IMG/VR virus record: IMGVR_UViG_3300046777_000758
Coordinates: 1 to 54,087 of that record
Length of the DNA: 54,087 nucleotides
Source of the DNA: a virus
Strand: one strand, 5' to 3'
In this document: positions 42,601 to 48,873 of the stretch, piece by piece
Layout: every line of letters begins with the position of its first letter
How positions within the stretch are numbered: the first letter of the stretch is position 1
The notes under the pieces: generated by a model
What the model was told of the DNA's origin: nothing
The model's input: only the letters and a program-made list of their open reading frames with translations
The model's database searches: none
Program-made: the position numbers and the translations under genes

Positions 42601-44973
42601 GCCGGGAAGAAGACCTCTTGAAACTTTTTGAGACATTACTTCTCTTGTTAAGCCAATTGGAGCAGTTGTTTGCTTTTGCAAAACACCCGACATTGTTCCA
42701 AGTTTTTCAGCCATTTTTGCAACTGGCCCTTGACCACTTGCAAGCGTTGCAATAAATGTTGCAAACTTACCATTAGTATTTACAACAGTATCTCCAACTG
42801 CTTGCAATGGTTTTGTAAGTCTAAGCATTGCATCTCTACCAGCCAATGCTTCAACTGACATTGTTTTAAGACCTGGTATAAATCCAAATAGGACTTTACC
42901 AACGCTTCCCATTGCAAGTCTAAATTGACCAAATACGAAAATCAATGGACCAATTGCAGCAGTAAGACCTGCTACTACAAGTGCAGTAGTTGAAATTAAT
43001 TTCTTTGTTTGATCATCTAGATTAGACCAAGCATTGTAAAGTTTTGTTGAAATCTCTACAAGTTTTTCTATTGTTGGCTTTATATTAGTTAATAGATCAG
43101 CTGCAAATGTTTTAAAGTTGTTTTTAAGAATTGATAACTGTGTATCAAGAGAGCCAAGAGCTGCTTCTAATTCTCTTTGAGCAATCTGAGAAGCGTTAGC
43201 AGCACCTGCAAGTTCAATAAACATTGCTCTACCAGCCTCTGTTCCAACTTGACCAATTAAGTCTTCTCCACCTTCTCTTTGTGCTTTAAGAATTTCTTTG
43301 CTTAATTCTTTTCTAACTTCTTTTGCAGCTTTAATTTGTTCTGCTGTAACTTTTTCTGCTAAACCTTCAATTTGTTGACCTGCTGTAGCAGTTGCAATTC
43401 TTGCGATAACTCCAATATCTCTAAAGCTATTAACTAAAGGAAGATTTGCTTTACCTGCTTTGTTTGCAGAAGTAACTGCTGTGTTCGCAAAATCTTGTAA
43501 TTTTTTTTCTGCACTTATTGTTGTTGGAATTGTTTTGTCTTTTAATATGGCATCAAAAGCAGCCAACTGTGCGATAGCAACTTCCATTCTTGGACCTTGA
43601 CGAACACCAAAGACCTTTGAAAAGAACTCCATTGCGCCTTCTTGACCAGCAGCACTTTTCTTAATTTCATTAAAACCATCTACAAGTTGCTGAATGGCAT
43701 CTAAGCCAGTTCCTTTAACAAGATTAAAGTTTGTATTATATTCTTTTGATAACTGCTTAAACAATTCTGCGTTCTGTTTAGTTGGTGCAGTTAGTCTCTG
43801 CAATGAAACCTTAATTGAGTTAGCAGAAGCACCAACTTCAAAACCTGCTGCTTTCATTGGTGCAAGCAGTGCGCCTGCTTCAGTCATTGACAAACCAAAA
43901 GATGTAGCAGCAGCAGCAACTTCAGGGAATGCGTCTCCCAAGTCTTTAAGTGTTAAAGCAGTTACGTTTTCAACAGAGTTGAACAAGTTTAATTGAGCAG
44001 TTGCTGCTTTGATAGCAGCAGTTTCTCTTTCACTAAATGAAAGTCTTTTTTGCCCCGGCCCCTTTGACGCTTCCTGTTCTTGAATTGCTCTTTGTGCTTG
44101 GAAGTAAAGGCTCTGTACAAGATCTTTTGCAGCTCCAATATCCATATTGCCAAGTTTTTCAGTCTTGGCAGTAAGCTCTGTAATAAGAGCAATATTGTCC
44201 GTTGTTTGAATACCTAATTCAGCAAAGTCTCCAGCAAGACCGACTGTAAGACTCTTTGCAAGACCAAACTTTGTACTTGTTGTAGATAGTTGCTTATCCA
44301 AAGCTTGATAACTTGCAACCATCTTATCAAGTTGCACATTTTGTTCTCTAGTTGCTGACGCTAAATCAACGCCCATTTTCTTAGCAGCAGCATCAAGGTT
44401 AGGAGCAACGCTTTCAAGAACCTTATTAAGTCTTACGAATTCTCTGTCAATAGCAACAAGAGTTTGTAAGCCAACCCTGCCGAACCCCATGATTGGAGTT
44501 GTAAGACCGATGATGAGGCTTCGACCTACGAACTGTGCATCTTTACCAAGTCTCTTCTGCTCTTGCGATAATGATTTTAAATCTTCAACAAGAGCTCGTA
44601 CTCTAATTCCTTTTAAAGAAGCCTCATACGCCTTTAGGTCGGATACAGCAGCCCTTCTAAACTCTGCTGAGGCACCTGTAGCGAACTTATAAGATGTTCC
44701 AAGACCAGAAATTTCTTTTCTGACTCTGTTCATCTCATTTGTAAGAACTGCATTATTTCTTGCAAGTTCCGAAACAGATTTTGCGTGATTCTTTAATGAT
44801 GAATCTGATGAACCAATTGCAGCAGATAGCGCACGACTTCTTGCATCCAAATTTTTCATTGGATTTGTTGCACCCTGAACAGCCCTGTTCAGTTGCTGCA
44901 TTGCATTACTTAAGTTATATACCTTTTCGACACCCGAAACGGCTATACCTAATACAATATCTACATCACTCAT
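33628..44973 (-). CDS. Giant tape measure protein with Rpf-like and duplicated cargo segments
   Basis: At 3781 aa this is the tape measure of the tail. Residues 1-160 are coiled coil, and about 170-480 is the typical phage tail tape core (SMTEAGALLAPMKAAGFEVG). Hydrophobic spans occur near 655-700, 1008-1041 and 1170-1210, with a long charged coiled coil near 1350-1495. A GGEYVVRNSAVKKYG motif lies near 1795 and a variant near 3680. Residues about 1868-1945 resemble an Rpf muralytic domain, with catalytic-type E1881 (ALAES) and THGWMGGG, DDTWIDYGG, ADQATKLQQ. Two related blocks, from about 2086 and 3022, are separated by GGLVKG or GGLIRG linkers. By the usual 1.5 angstrom per residue rule a fully helical protein would span about 570 nm, but much here is globular, so the tail is probably shorter. 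Confidence 0.93.
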   Translation of the reverse strand: MSDVDIVLGIAVSGVEKVYNLSNAMQQLNRAVQGATNPMKNLDARSRALSAAIGSSDSSLKNHAKSVSELARNNAVLTNEMNRVRKEISGLGTSYKFATGASAEFRRAAVSDLKAYEASLKGIRVRALVEDLKSLSQEQKRLGKDAQFVGRSLIIGLTTPIMGFGRVGLQTLVAIDREFVRLNKVLESVAPNLDAAAKKMGVDLASATREQNVQLDKMVASYQALDKQLSTTSTKFGLAKSLTVGLAGDFAELGIQTTDNIALITELTAKTEKLGNMDIGAAKDLVQSLYFQAQRAIQEQEASKGPGQKRLSFSERETAAIKAATAQLNLFNSVENVTALTLKDLGDAFPEVAAAATSFGLSMTEAGALLAPMKAAGFEVGASANSIKVSLQRLTAPTKQNAELFKQLSKEYNTNFNLVKGTGLDAIQQLVDGFNEIKKSAAGQEGAMEFFSKVFGVRQGPRMEVAIAQLAAFDAILKDKTIPTTISAEKKLQDFANTAVTSANKAGKANLPLVNSFRDIGVIARIATATAGQQIEGLAEKVTAEQIKAAKEVRKELSKEILKAQREGGEDLIGQVGTEAGRAMFIELAGAANASQIAQRELEAALGSLDTQLSILKNNFKTFAADLLTNIKPTIEKLVEISTKLYNAWSNLDDQTKKLISTTALVVAGLTAAIGPLIFVFGQFRLAMGSVGKVLFGFIPGLKTMSVEALAGRDAMLRLTKPLQAVGDTVVNTNGKFATFIATLASGQGPVAKMAEKLGTMSGVLQKQTTAPIGLTREVMSQKVSRGLLPGVAGAEAIEYVGGPAATRRLRRTAGGIIDAEDPTLRVSRAARKAFAEEEFAMEQMGLRRGGASGTRYNIQQRAGILRRTMGYRSISGEDVGSAINLRQRAFEAAGIERTSTSSSLGGGILRRGGREISEERALGIARGGIRGRILGAIDTAGAKSDAAMGAIRALPSKAVTSYTGALSAAKAAQKALTIETLAFTGTGPSKFAQMRAGVMGFAKSFGLVNNAIKLTKITLIASGIGVIILSIGVAVMLVMKNMDKFKQAGASGFGTLKKIFGTLKQTIESLARPFIDLFSSFGNGAKDSEGAVQGLGNAFNGLTKVLEFVANMFKWLVENIIQPYLYGVVNLVKFVVNIFQGKWSDALKALAGAFANVFGGIAKLGIEVIAFLIKQIINILFELPSAFMKAWAWGIEKATDLFFGFVEWVLGQVKRIPVLGRFLGGVGDAALGGLKSARDTYLSTVRTVANAVNAGGDVIKRGIDSVADKAKGAVDKISKIGVKKSKGKLDLFGGKDENSVEVDTDDAQEAITSSVGSGFDEGAQEGAEKLVSRIKEIKKELQQEIADRIKDTMKNVVDILQETLKKQKEDALTVYDNQIKSIEAVGKAEQKLTREQEYQNKLREAELERSINRTNSRRSYAMAIYAGQIDEARNIADAAARQEVQDNENINQINQDRIREVAEENRNELIQSIKDAKDTSSKYFDSMITLFTDAAKKITEFPPTTAEEFNTMLNNLIEGGNGFIGAKAIANSMGQTFSDSFRGALSSLGVNATGPLTSSLAAISKTLADNNPFGPTGVWNKTIDESINALTRKYQGLTNTLTTIIDTKSAAFQKLYDIYNKYQNLVGTTGAGSNNTTPGTGGGSTTKPGYNNDGVKDGNKVSIATANADLGKIKQYSDKYLSDKYGGTAEGKKLVTSIKSIVSSIASSAVLLGGHDEGMKDFFPVVAANRYKDQITTNSELVYAYIVNNRRLFTKGAGAQARTDESGRSGFFKGGMPYAMGGPTKGPIQQGIPAILHGGEYVVRNSAVKKYGWGMMQQINQGTYKPKPYAIGGLVKGKASRNYVIPHNLDRSDPAYQEWKWQQDNGGLTKEYLTAIALAESSRGKTWGTLADWKGRVHTTHGWMGGGLRTNDDTWIDYGGKQFAETADQATKLQQMVVKNRIAVFGWIRKIAPGSDFPAGTIRYNKPLGTGSHGFDRKNLYDKNNKIIENYRSKTKEIPLPENFNPNISYEAQLGYNPFYNFGAIGGGFNTREAKKAYTKYFTKKSKDFDKITMPFSKPIWIKDGKPVKKYKDMSEFEDFQSLAIGGLVKGKKKLSSVADFRKFDQEGVYKYNYQAMMDQTSARIKAMKESGYNVANQRKVLNPFSDLAYKPENAKVSLWDKTLGKVATGVANTAKLGVSSFLAGVSFTPEFAVALGSTLLGKAGLGESQAKGSLFNQLIASPFMQTSLGQTLKAAKEMVTTGKDYRELMGLDRGPFGLAGFIPVSASERAMKEASQNRSILGKGTILSPGGLLAYYGLDKTGIAKEGSGAYMATNMGGDMLALLGLDPAVGISGIKSGLSKFKTGTQSGFKTTSQLFTKAGRETLADAYWAKKSNFFNKNPKLYKQYKELQDLKNVILMRKTRGMRPSSRGLLEDMSYPEYFYHQKEMAFQRAMRIQNEFITRGEPLPPWPDVYGGKKVRKFFGNAYESGLDFETRQKFSLPRSIYKTMLNPYYKLSNKINEKYPISVKIGNEITDIKKLIKNPKLAPKKFYTYADQGPFGTKYTSKTAEYFGERFGKPEILRDKSVLGDINNMFGGVFPALKDVYSELGISIREKTFDLASSLIPFKRNIRRSFGTGNRVANLTPENLAILNEVNEQQRIKYIRDSRIASIKDRIEKSKSGYYSGFKMSNLSSEYDNFPLNVRQQLMELLKQGNLEKLQKTFSENMAIGVDFTPYGLNPADGIGNYLITIMRRATKQSDAKYLGLPEMDFIPENALFPSASFNFSVSNAGTGGGRNLQIGGLYSLADFNQIDVSKLLAFVYMNIIKKHNVTTVTNGSYSKYSYALSDRLSAMMEFLDPSVQVITPPLSNWRPNNIEFPNMLTGGKIFQTELDREIFLNNFNRIKDILAKAKVKAGEKSLLQASKEAKKAGRVPKSADEWQKAYEDYSANARNMRDLQWMAGRAASSTGIDENAFRLLSWPFRRFLETPAGAIFMRTMRTVHNESLSPQSVLPPPPIPSRIIDRIPLDEVFNGGLIRGYETGGLVKGQKNTKTPSAADFRKFESKYSNWDLQSITYIAQQKIKDSKKNIFQKGLSSISGFFKKKGQEALYGSGNGFFAGLKSAQQLDSGQTEFSPRDPLSNPAYRTGFAYSKAASEMLLPYVGGAFAATKAMDKNRSTGDRSLNALFAGLGLIGPTTVFAPNSGYLTMPSKIKTLKNLDKLTDVATLRNVDQFFPGTRIPMPSGLIPTFSQEQGQILNQIGASASLGRTNYLEFGSWGTMDSFLPSSPDFYNERVSRLIRNRMEKGTSLEQFNLALDIVSRLNSNYRRVSNIGAPSIGYRDFQRLFKSFGLPDEVFQRKLMESGLVDFGFFDDIDNLPPRFFSHLDFDKMHQYLLTGLINGKVPKNKMRSTILENIQISQAIRKARLYNPKQGLSQSVIGKIMKDESKLFHRSPSYDSGRNTVEMWRKLGNSGSYGQTVEFMFSIDDLPRWLSQQGYGLKVDMLKKSDNIPGSVDLTNVMAYVYEKVLKPKGITNIFPGSTSPHSFILGHKLNEIFKVLDPNIKVHVPTLEEYLTGGSANVMDFSSVGYHGYLYEALEEDLASIPNFYDDVNLRFEIFKGREKITNALKEARKTMGSQLLDQEGVPIPKQSELRDLVLGLPDSYPIRPPRGNFNGGLIRGFANGGFVSAFASQGVPAMLHGGEYVINSSAVKNLGLSALEALNQMRFNAPKSPSYSGPVQPQSSSTSTVHIYVDNFIGEKAWFESMMKDYNINVAPQNQKAAGLNNTTISTYRGINRGL

Positions 44974-45024
44974 CTATTAGTACCTATTAAATTATCCCAT
45001 TTCATTAAGCAAAATGCAATAATC

Positions 45025-45357
45025 TTATTGAGAAAATTCAAATCCCAAACCAATTGGAATATCCATAATATTCTCACTTGTGATTGAATTATCCGGTGTT
45101 GGTTCTGGATCATACCAATCATCATCAAAGTCAACTTCACCGCCAAATGCGACAGCAGATGCTTTAATACTTTTTGAATACTCATTACCGCATGCACGAT
45201 AAAGAAGAAAAAGTTCATGAAGGAGCAAAGAATCTTCTAACTCTTCTAGATTTTTCCATGCTCCAACTTGAACAAAAACTTCTGATTCGTATTTCAATAA
45301 GGGAAGATCACCCCATGCGATTGGTTCTCCAGAACCAGAAGACCCTCCCTCTACAGG
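45025..45357 (-). CDS. Tail assembly chaperone, frameshifted C-terminal part (T-type)
   Basis: This frame is read after a -1 slip at the heptamer 45357-45363. It continues from the first chaperone as PVEGGSSGSGEPIAWGDLPL and then runs through the frame previously startable only at a TTG (45297). The joined product is 102 codons of the upstream frame plus 110 of this one, 212 aa. The linker and the EPIAWGDLP segment are typical of lambda G-T-like fusions, which help load tail-tube subunits onto the tape measure. No good start signal for independent translation is present. It lies directly before the tape measure gene, as expected. Confidence 0.85.
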   Translation of the reverse strand, partial: PVEGGSSGSGEPIAWGDLPLLKYESEVFVQVGAWKNLEELEDSLLLHELFLLYRACGNEYSKSIKASAVAFGGEVDFDDDWYDPEPTPDNSITSENIMDIPIGLGFEFSQ

Positions 45358-45662
45358 TTTGGGTCGCCACCCATAGCAACTGCCATGAGTTCTTGGAATG
45401 AACGCAAATCAAGAGCGTCTTCCAATGCTTCTTCATCAGCAGCCAACTCTGGGTCTACTTTCTTAAGCGCAATTTTGGCTGCAGCAACCATCTTGTCAAT
45501 GTCATCATCCGACAATGCACCTTCATCAGTTGCCTTCATTTCGTTTGCAACCTTCATGAATTCTCTTAGTGAACGGATTGTAAGAGGCTTAACTGTTCGT
45601 ACTTTGCCATCAGCAAAGACGATTTCTGTTCCCTTATACATATCCACATTCTTATTAGCCAT
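45351..45662 (-). CDS. Tail assembly chaperone, unshifted form (G-type)
   Basis: The 103-aa acidic, helical product ends MAVAMGGDPNL just after a slippery heptamer and is thus the short form of the tail assembly chaperone. It has LTIRSLREFMKVANEM and a helical acidic region (DEEALEDALDLRSFQELM) typical of this family. Ribosomes that do not slip terminate at the TAG at 45351. It follows the major tail protein after a hairpin and is preceded by AAGGTAGG. Together with the fused form it should chaperone tape measure and tube subunits before tail assembly. Confidence 0.88.
   Translation of the reverse strand: MANKNVDMYKGTEIVFADGKVRTVKPLTIRSLREFMKVANEMKATDEGALSDDDIDKMVAAAKIALKKVDPELAADEEALEDALDLRSFQELMAVAMGGDPNL
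45357..45363 (-). promoter_or_regulatory. -1 ribosomal frameshift site CCCAAAC
   Basis: On the minus strand C-CCA-AAC in the zero frame is a perfect X-XXY-YYZ heptamer. It is four codons before the TAG of the short chaperone (TAG begins 6 nt after it). After slipping, reading continues CCT-GTA-GAG in the -1 frame without a stop to 45025. The same arrangement produces gpG-T in lambda-like phages. Confidence 0.92.
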
Positions 45663-45697
45663 TTTAAATGAACCTACCTTTATCTATAAATAGGGAA

Positions 45698-45732
45698 AAT
45701 CCCCTGTGCAATATGATACCACACAGAGGATT
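45698..45732 (-). terminator. Hairpin between major tail protein and chaperone genes
   Basis: On the minus strand AATCCTCTGTG pairs with CACAGGGGATT (one G-U pair) around a 13-nt loop, then TTCCCTATTT. The T-run is short, so it is probably a weak terminator or attenuator that keeps the tail-tube transcript higher than what follows. A TGGTATCAT extended -10-like sequence lies in the loop (45713-45721). Confidence 0.6.
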
Positions 45733-45761
45733 GCCCAAGTACTAAAGATTACTTTTTTTGA

Positions 45762-46355
45762 TCAGGTTTGATCAATAATCTTTCCGTATTCATAGTTAGT
45801 ATCATCAGATACTGGAAGAACACGGAATGAAACTGCAAAGACTGATGCCTCTGCTCTCTTCATGCTGATTGTTGATGATTCCATTGAGATTGCTCTCTTT
45901 GTTCTGAACTTACGTGTCTTCGTTGTTGCTGCATCAGAACCAGGTGCATTACCTTCAATCTGAACAGCTTTCTCGAATGGGTACACGCTCTGTCCACCAA
46001 ACTTGAATGTTCTAGTGTTTGCACCATCAAGTGTGTTAACAATATCTGCTGTATTAGAATCACTGTTTGCGATTGTAGTGTTGTAGCTCCATGCGATTGC
46101 AAGGTTTCTCAAAGTACCTTCGGCCATAGTTGTCTTAACCATAACCTTAACTCTTGACTGAATAACCTTAGCAGCGTCACCGAACTGGTCGACTTCAATA
46201 TCAACCATATCAGGCTGCCAAGAGATTTCTACACCACCTTGAGTGTAGCCAACATCAGTAAGTTCGTCAAAGTCGGTTCCTGTCATTGCCAAGTTGGAAG
46301 CACCAACTTTAACAACTGCTTCACCGACCACAATGTTTGCTGCGTTTGTTGTCAT
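45762..46355 (-). CDS. Major tail (tube) protein
   Basis: The 197-aa product is a beta-rich protein with VGEAVVKVGASNLAM, TQGGVEISWQPDMVDIEVDQFGD and a conserved region around KAVQIEGNAPG. Length, composition and position fit a tail tube subunit: it comes after the tail terminator and just before the two chaperone frames and the tape measure. A strong Shine-Dalgarno sequence (AGGAG) precedes the ATG and a hairpin follows, both expected for a highly made protein. No sheath gene is present, so a flexible siphovirus tail is likely. Confidence 0.85.
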   Translation of the reverse strand: MTTNAANIVVGEAVVKVGASNLAMTGTDFDELTDVGYTQGGVEISWQPDMVDIEVDQFGDAAKVIQSRVKVMVKTTMAEGTLRNLAIAWSYNTTIANSDSNTADIVNTLDGANTRTFKFGGQSVYPFEKAVQIEGNAPGSDAATTKTRKFRTKRAISMESSTISMKRAEASVFAVSFRVLPVSDDTNYEYGKIIDQT

Positions 46356-46368
46356 TTTTTTCTCCTAA

Positions 46369-46563
46369 TTATTCGAGGAAGAAAATTTTCTTTCCTCTTT
46401 TATCACGCCATTTAGCGATCTTTTTTACATGGTCTGGGTGTACTTCATCTTCTTTTCTACCAATTCCCAAGCCTTTCTGCCATTCAAACTCGTAAGATTT
46501 AGAACCCATTCTGACGGTATAACCTTCAGTTTTACCTATGTATGTAATAGTAGTATACTTCAT
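46369..46563 (-). CDS. Small hypothetical protein in the tail module
   Basis: The 64-aa basic product has a small beta domain (ITYIGKTEGYTVRMGSKSYEF) and a helical part DHVKKIAKWRDKRGKKIFF. Similar short proteins are frequent between tail-completion and tail-tube genes of siphoviruses, but their function is not established. A TATGCT box preceded by TGG lies 8 nt before the ATG and no Shine-Dalgarno sequence is seen. Confidence 0.65.
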   Translation of the reverse strand: MKYTTITYIGKTEGYTVRMGSKSYEFEWQKGLGIGRKEDEVHPDHVKKIAKWRDKRGKKIFFLE

Positions 46564-46580
46564 ATCTTATTAGCATACCA
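46564..46580 (-). promoter_or_regulatory. Putative near-leaderless extended -10 promoter
   Basis: On the minus strand TGGTATGCT is followed by AATAAGAT and the ATG at 46563. The arrangement matches the other promoter-like boxes in the gaps of this window. Confidence 0.35.
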
Positions 46581-46583
46581 TAC

Positions 46584-47003
46584 CTATGCGTAAGAAGTTG
46601 AATATATCCTAAAATCTAAGTCCATTTGATACCAGCCCTCTTTTTCTAAAGGCTCAAGAATTGAAGAACCTACAAAAATTGAGGACTTAAATCTATGGTT
46701 TTCACTCTCAATACCACCAGATTGAGAAACTGTATCCCCTCTACCTAGCAAATATATAAATCTTTCAGCTATTTTAAACAATCTATCTGCGTCACTATCA
46801 TATATTGAATATCTCACATTGTCATATCTATTCCAGAATGCCTCAACTGATGGTATTGATGGATAAAAATAATAAACAACGAATGGTGGTGCTTCAGTTC
46901 CATATCCAATTACAGGAAAAAAATTCATTGTCTTTCCGGCAATAGATTGGAGTGTTGCATCGTCTTTTAAAAAATTATTAACATCATAAATACTTATTGT
47001 CAT
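46584..47003 (-). CDS. Probable tail terminator protein
   Basis: This 139-aa product, in the order connector, adaptor, neck, this gene, tail tube, occupies the usual place of the tail terminator. It has an N-terminal helix-strand pattern (YDVNNFLKDDATLQSI), then PPFVVYYFYPSIPSVEAFW and YQMDLDFRIYSTSY at the end, compatible with the small alpha-beta fold of lambda gpU-like terminators. The identification is by position and general pattern. It overlaps the preceding gene by 4 nt, with GGTGGAAG just before the ATG. Confidence 0.7.
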   Translation of the reverse strand: MTISIYDVNNFLKDDATLQSIAGKTMNFFPVIGYGTEAPPFVVYYFYPSIPSVEAFWNRYDNVRYSIYDSDADRLFKIAERFIYLLGRGDTVSQSGGIESENHRFKSSIFVGSSILEPLEKEGWYQMDLDFRIYSTSYA

Positions 47004-47542
47004 CTTCCACCAACTCTTGATCTAACATATGGCAAATCTTGTAAACCAGTAGAACCGCCTCTTGGACCAAAACCAAATCTCTTTATTGCATATTCTAAAT
47101 TTTTAATAATAAGTTCTCTTGCTTCTCGTTTTATCTCGTCTTGATGACCCGGCATTCTTGGAATTCTTGCAGACTTTAAATATGGAGGATAAGGAGGAAC
47201 AGATTCACGCCTTAGTCTCATATATCGACCATTAACAGCAGCAACTCCATACTCTCTTCTGCCCTTTAATAAAACAGCCGCAGCAATATAAGCCTCTGCA
47301 CCATTTCTAGTTTTTGAAACCTTGTCAGGAGATATTTTTAGAGAGAATCCAAGATGACCTCTCGTACTTATTTCGTAATCTAAATATCTAGAAGCTGGAA
47401 ATCTATTGTATAGATTTTGAGCAAGGTTATCTGCGCTTCTATAAAGAGCAGATTGCTGTGCGGATGCAATTCTGTTGGGGAATGTTTCAATCTTATTCAT
47501 TAATGCTTCCATTTGCTTTGTAGCATTGGAATTAATATTCAT
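47000..47542 (-). CDS. HK97 gp10-like neck or tail completion protein
   Basis: The 180-aa basic product begins MNINSNATKQMEALMNKIE and contains NRIASAQQSALYRSADNLAQ, a helix typical of HK97 gp10-type proteins, followed by a beta-rich middle and a basic C terminus. Such proteins form or stabilise the neck between the connector and the tail. I take the ATG at 47542, preceded by GAAGG. An upstream start at 47575 would overlap the adaptor gene by 32 nt. The call relies on the helix pattern plus gene order. Confidence 0.7.
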   Translation of the reverse strand: MNINSNATKQMEALMNKIETFPNRIASAQQSALYRSADNLAQNLYNRFPASRYLDYEISTRGHLGFSLKISPDKVSKTRNGAEAYIAAAVLLKGRREYGVAAVNGRYMRLRRESVPPYPPYLKSARIPRMPGHQDEIKREARELIIKNLEYAIKRFGFGPRGGSTGLQDLPYVRSRVGGR

Positions 47543-47543
47543 A

Positions 47544-47918
47544 CTAAGCACCTTCAACCACCCTTCTTGTAACAATTAATAGATGATGTAAAGCACCTTT
47601 ATATCCCATATATTTACGAATGCTTATAATTTCTAATGGGCCAACTTCCAGAACATTTCCATAGCGATCTCTAACATTTTGAATTCTATTGTTATATGTT
47701 ATATATTGAGCGTCTTGATGAGAGATATAAAATTCATATTCATCAATGTTGTCTACATATGGCTCAATTCTTCTTTCGCTTCTTTTTGCTTGAAACACAG
47801 CAGGGATAGTTGCTGACTTTGCAAAAGTTGTTGTCTTCTGTCCTGCAGCATTTGTAGAGGTTGTTCTCGCATACACATCAACTTTATGAACAAATCTTAA
47901 ATATGTTTTTGCACTCAT
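47544..47918 (-). CDS. Head-tail adaptor (stopper) protein
   Basis: The 124-aa product resembles the SPP1 gp16 / phage head-tail joining family. VHKVDVYARTTSTNAAGQKT is the usual opening strand pair with a loop, and it is followed by AVFQAKRSERRIEPY and KYMGYKGALHHLLIVTRRV. These small beta-barrels close the portal channel and bind the tail. The gene overlaps the connector gene by one base and precedes the gp10-like gene, the normal order. Confidence 0.8.
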   Translation of the reverse strand: MSAKTYLRFVHKVDVYARTTSTNAAGQKTTTFAKSATIPAVFQAKRSERRIEPYVDNIDEYEFYISHQDAQYITYNNRIQNVRDRYGNVLEVGPLEIISIRKYMGYKGALHHLLIVTRRVVEGA

Positions 47919-48829
47919 TAGACAATATAATCCATAACAAAAAGCATATAGTCCATAAGTAGAACATCTGCTTCAATATTACCTGTTGTTTCATAGAATG
48001 TATCTTTCATATAAACAGTCAGAGCATCCATTTCAACTCTTGTCATTCCATGAGCTCTATACTCATGGTCGTTGTTCATAAGGTCAGCAATTAGAATATC
48101 GCATGCTTGCTTTACATTCTCTGGGACAAATCTCCAGCCAAAATCTCCAGTAATTTGATATACAGCATCCGGGTCCCAACGACCTAAAATAAATATCTCT
48201 TCAGGTTCAGATGTTTTTTTGAATCTAATGTTATAAGTTGTATCAAAATTAAATGGTTGTTTAATTTTTTCAACTCTATCAACAGTGTCACTTAACAGAA
48301 TAAACTCATCAGATGTTCCCGGATCTTGGATAACTTCTGTCAATGTTGTTACTGGAACTGGCAATCTCAAATTAGAGTAATTATTACCGTTAATTGATAT
48401 TGTCTTATTTGGATAATATTCAAAAGACTGTCCACAATATGCTTCAACAGCATTTTTTACCCTCTTTGCCAAAGAGTCAAATTTGACAGCAAATTCATCT
48501 TCTAGTTCTGGGTGATTATCAAAAAATTCGGCAGCCGTAATGTAAGGGGTGAATACATTGATGTACTGAGACTGTGTATAGGAAGTGCCAGAAATGGTAT
48601 ATGTAAAATCGGCTCTGTAACGCCCCCCAGAATTTAAAATATAGATTCCAGAGGCTTGTTGCCCATATGTAATTGTATAAGTCCCTGTGCCTGTTCTGGT
48701 AGCGCTGGTCGGACCTGAGACAAGATCGCCAAACTCATGATATAGAGATACAGACACTGCATTTGAGGTCGGGTCAGATGGAAGAGTTAAGGTTAATGTC
48801 TTTGATGTGTTTATCTTAACTTCATCCAT
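47918..48829 (-). CDS. Head-tail connector with an added N-terminal Ig-like domain
   Basis: The 303-aa product has two parts. Residues 1-95 form a beta sandwich (LTLTLPSDPTSNAVSVSLYH, YRADFTYTISG) resembling an Ig-like domain. Residues 95-303 match a gp6-like connector: FDNHPELEDEF, helix KRVKNAVEAYCGQ and the helical end NVKQACDILIADLM. Connectors of this kind bind below the portal. The extra N-terminal domain is unusual and may project from the neck as a decoration. GGAGG lies before the ATG. Confidence 0.8.
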   Translation of the reverse strand: MDEVKINTSKTLTLTLPSDPTSNAVSVSLYHEFGDLVSGPTSATRTGTGTYTITYGQQASGIYILNSGGRYRADFTYTISGTSYTQSQYINVFTPYITAAEFFDNHPELEDEFAVKFDSLAKRVKNAVEAYCGQSFEYYPNKTISINGNNYSNLRLPVPVTTLTEVIQDPGTSDEFILLSDTVDRVEKIKQPFNFDTTYNIRFKKTSEPEEIFILGRWDPDAVYQITGDFGWRFVPENVKQACDILIADLMNNDHEYRAHGMTRVEMDALTVYMKDTFYETTGNIEADVLLMDYMLFVMDYIV

Positions 48830-48873
48830 AATACCTCCATTTTATCAGATTTTGATTATTATTACTTAATAAT

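Noticed and set aside
45025-45297. Independent gene starting at TTG 45297
   Set aside because: No ribosome binding site, and the frame is open upstream to a perfect -1 slippery heptamer, so it is better explained as the frameshifted chaperone extension.
45762-45790. TGATCA-flanked hairpin at the end of the major tail protein gene
   Set aside because: It is formed by the last codons and has no T-run on the minus strand; the hairpin at 45698-45732 is the better termination candidate.
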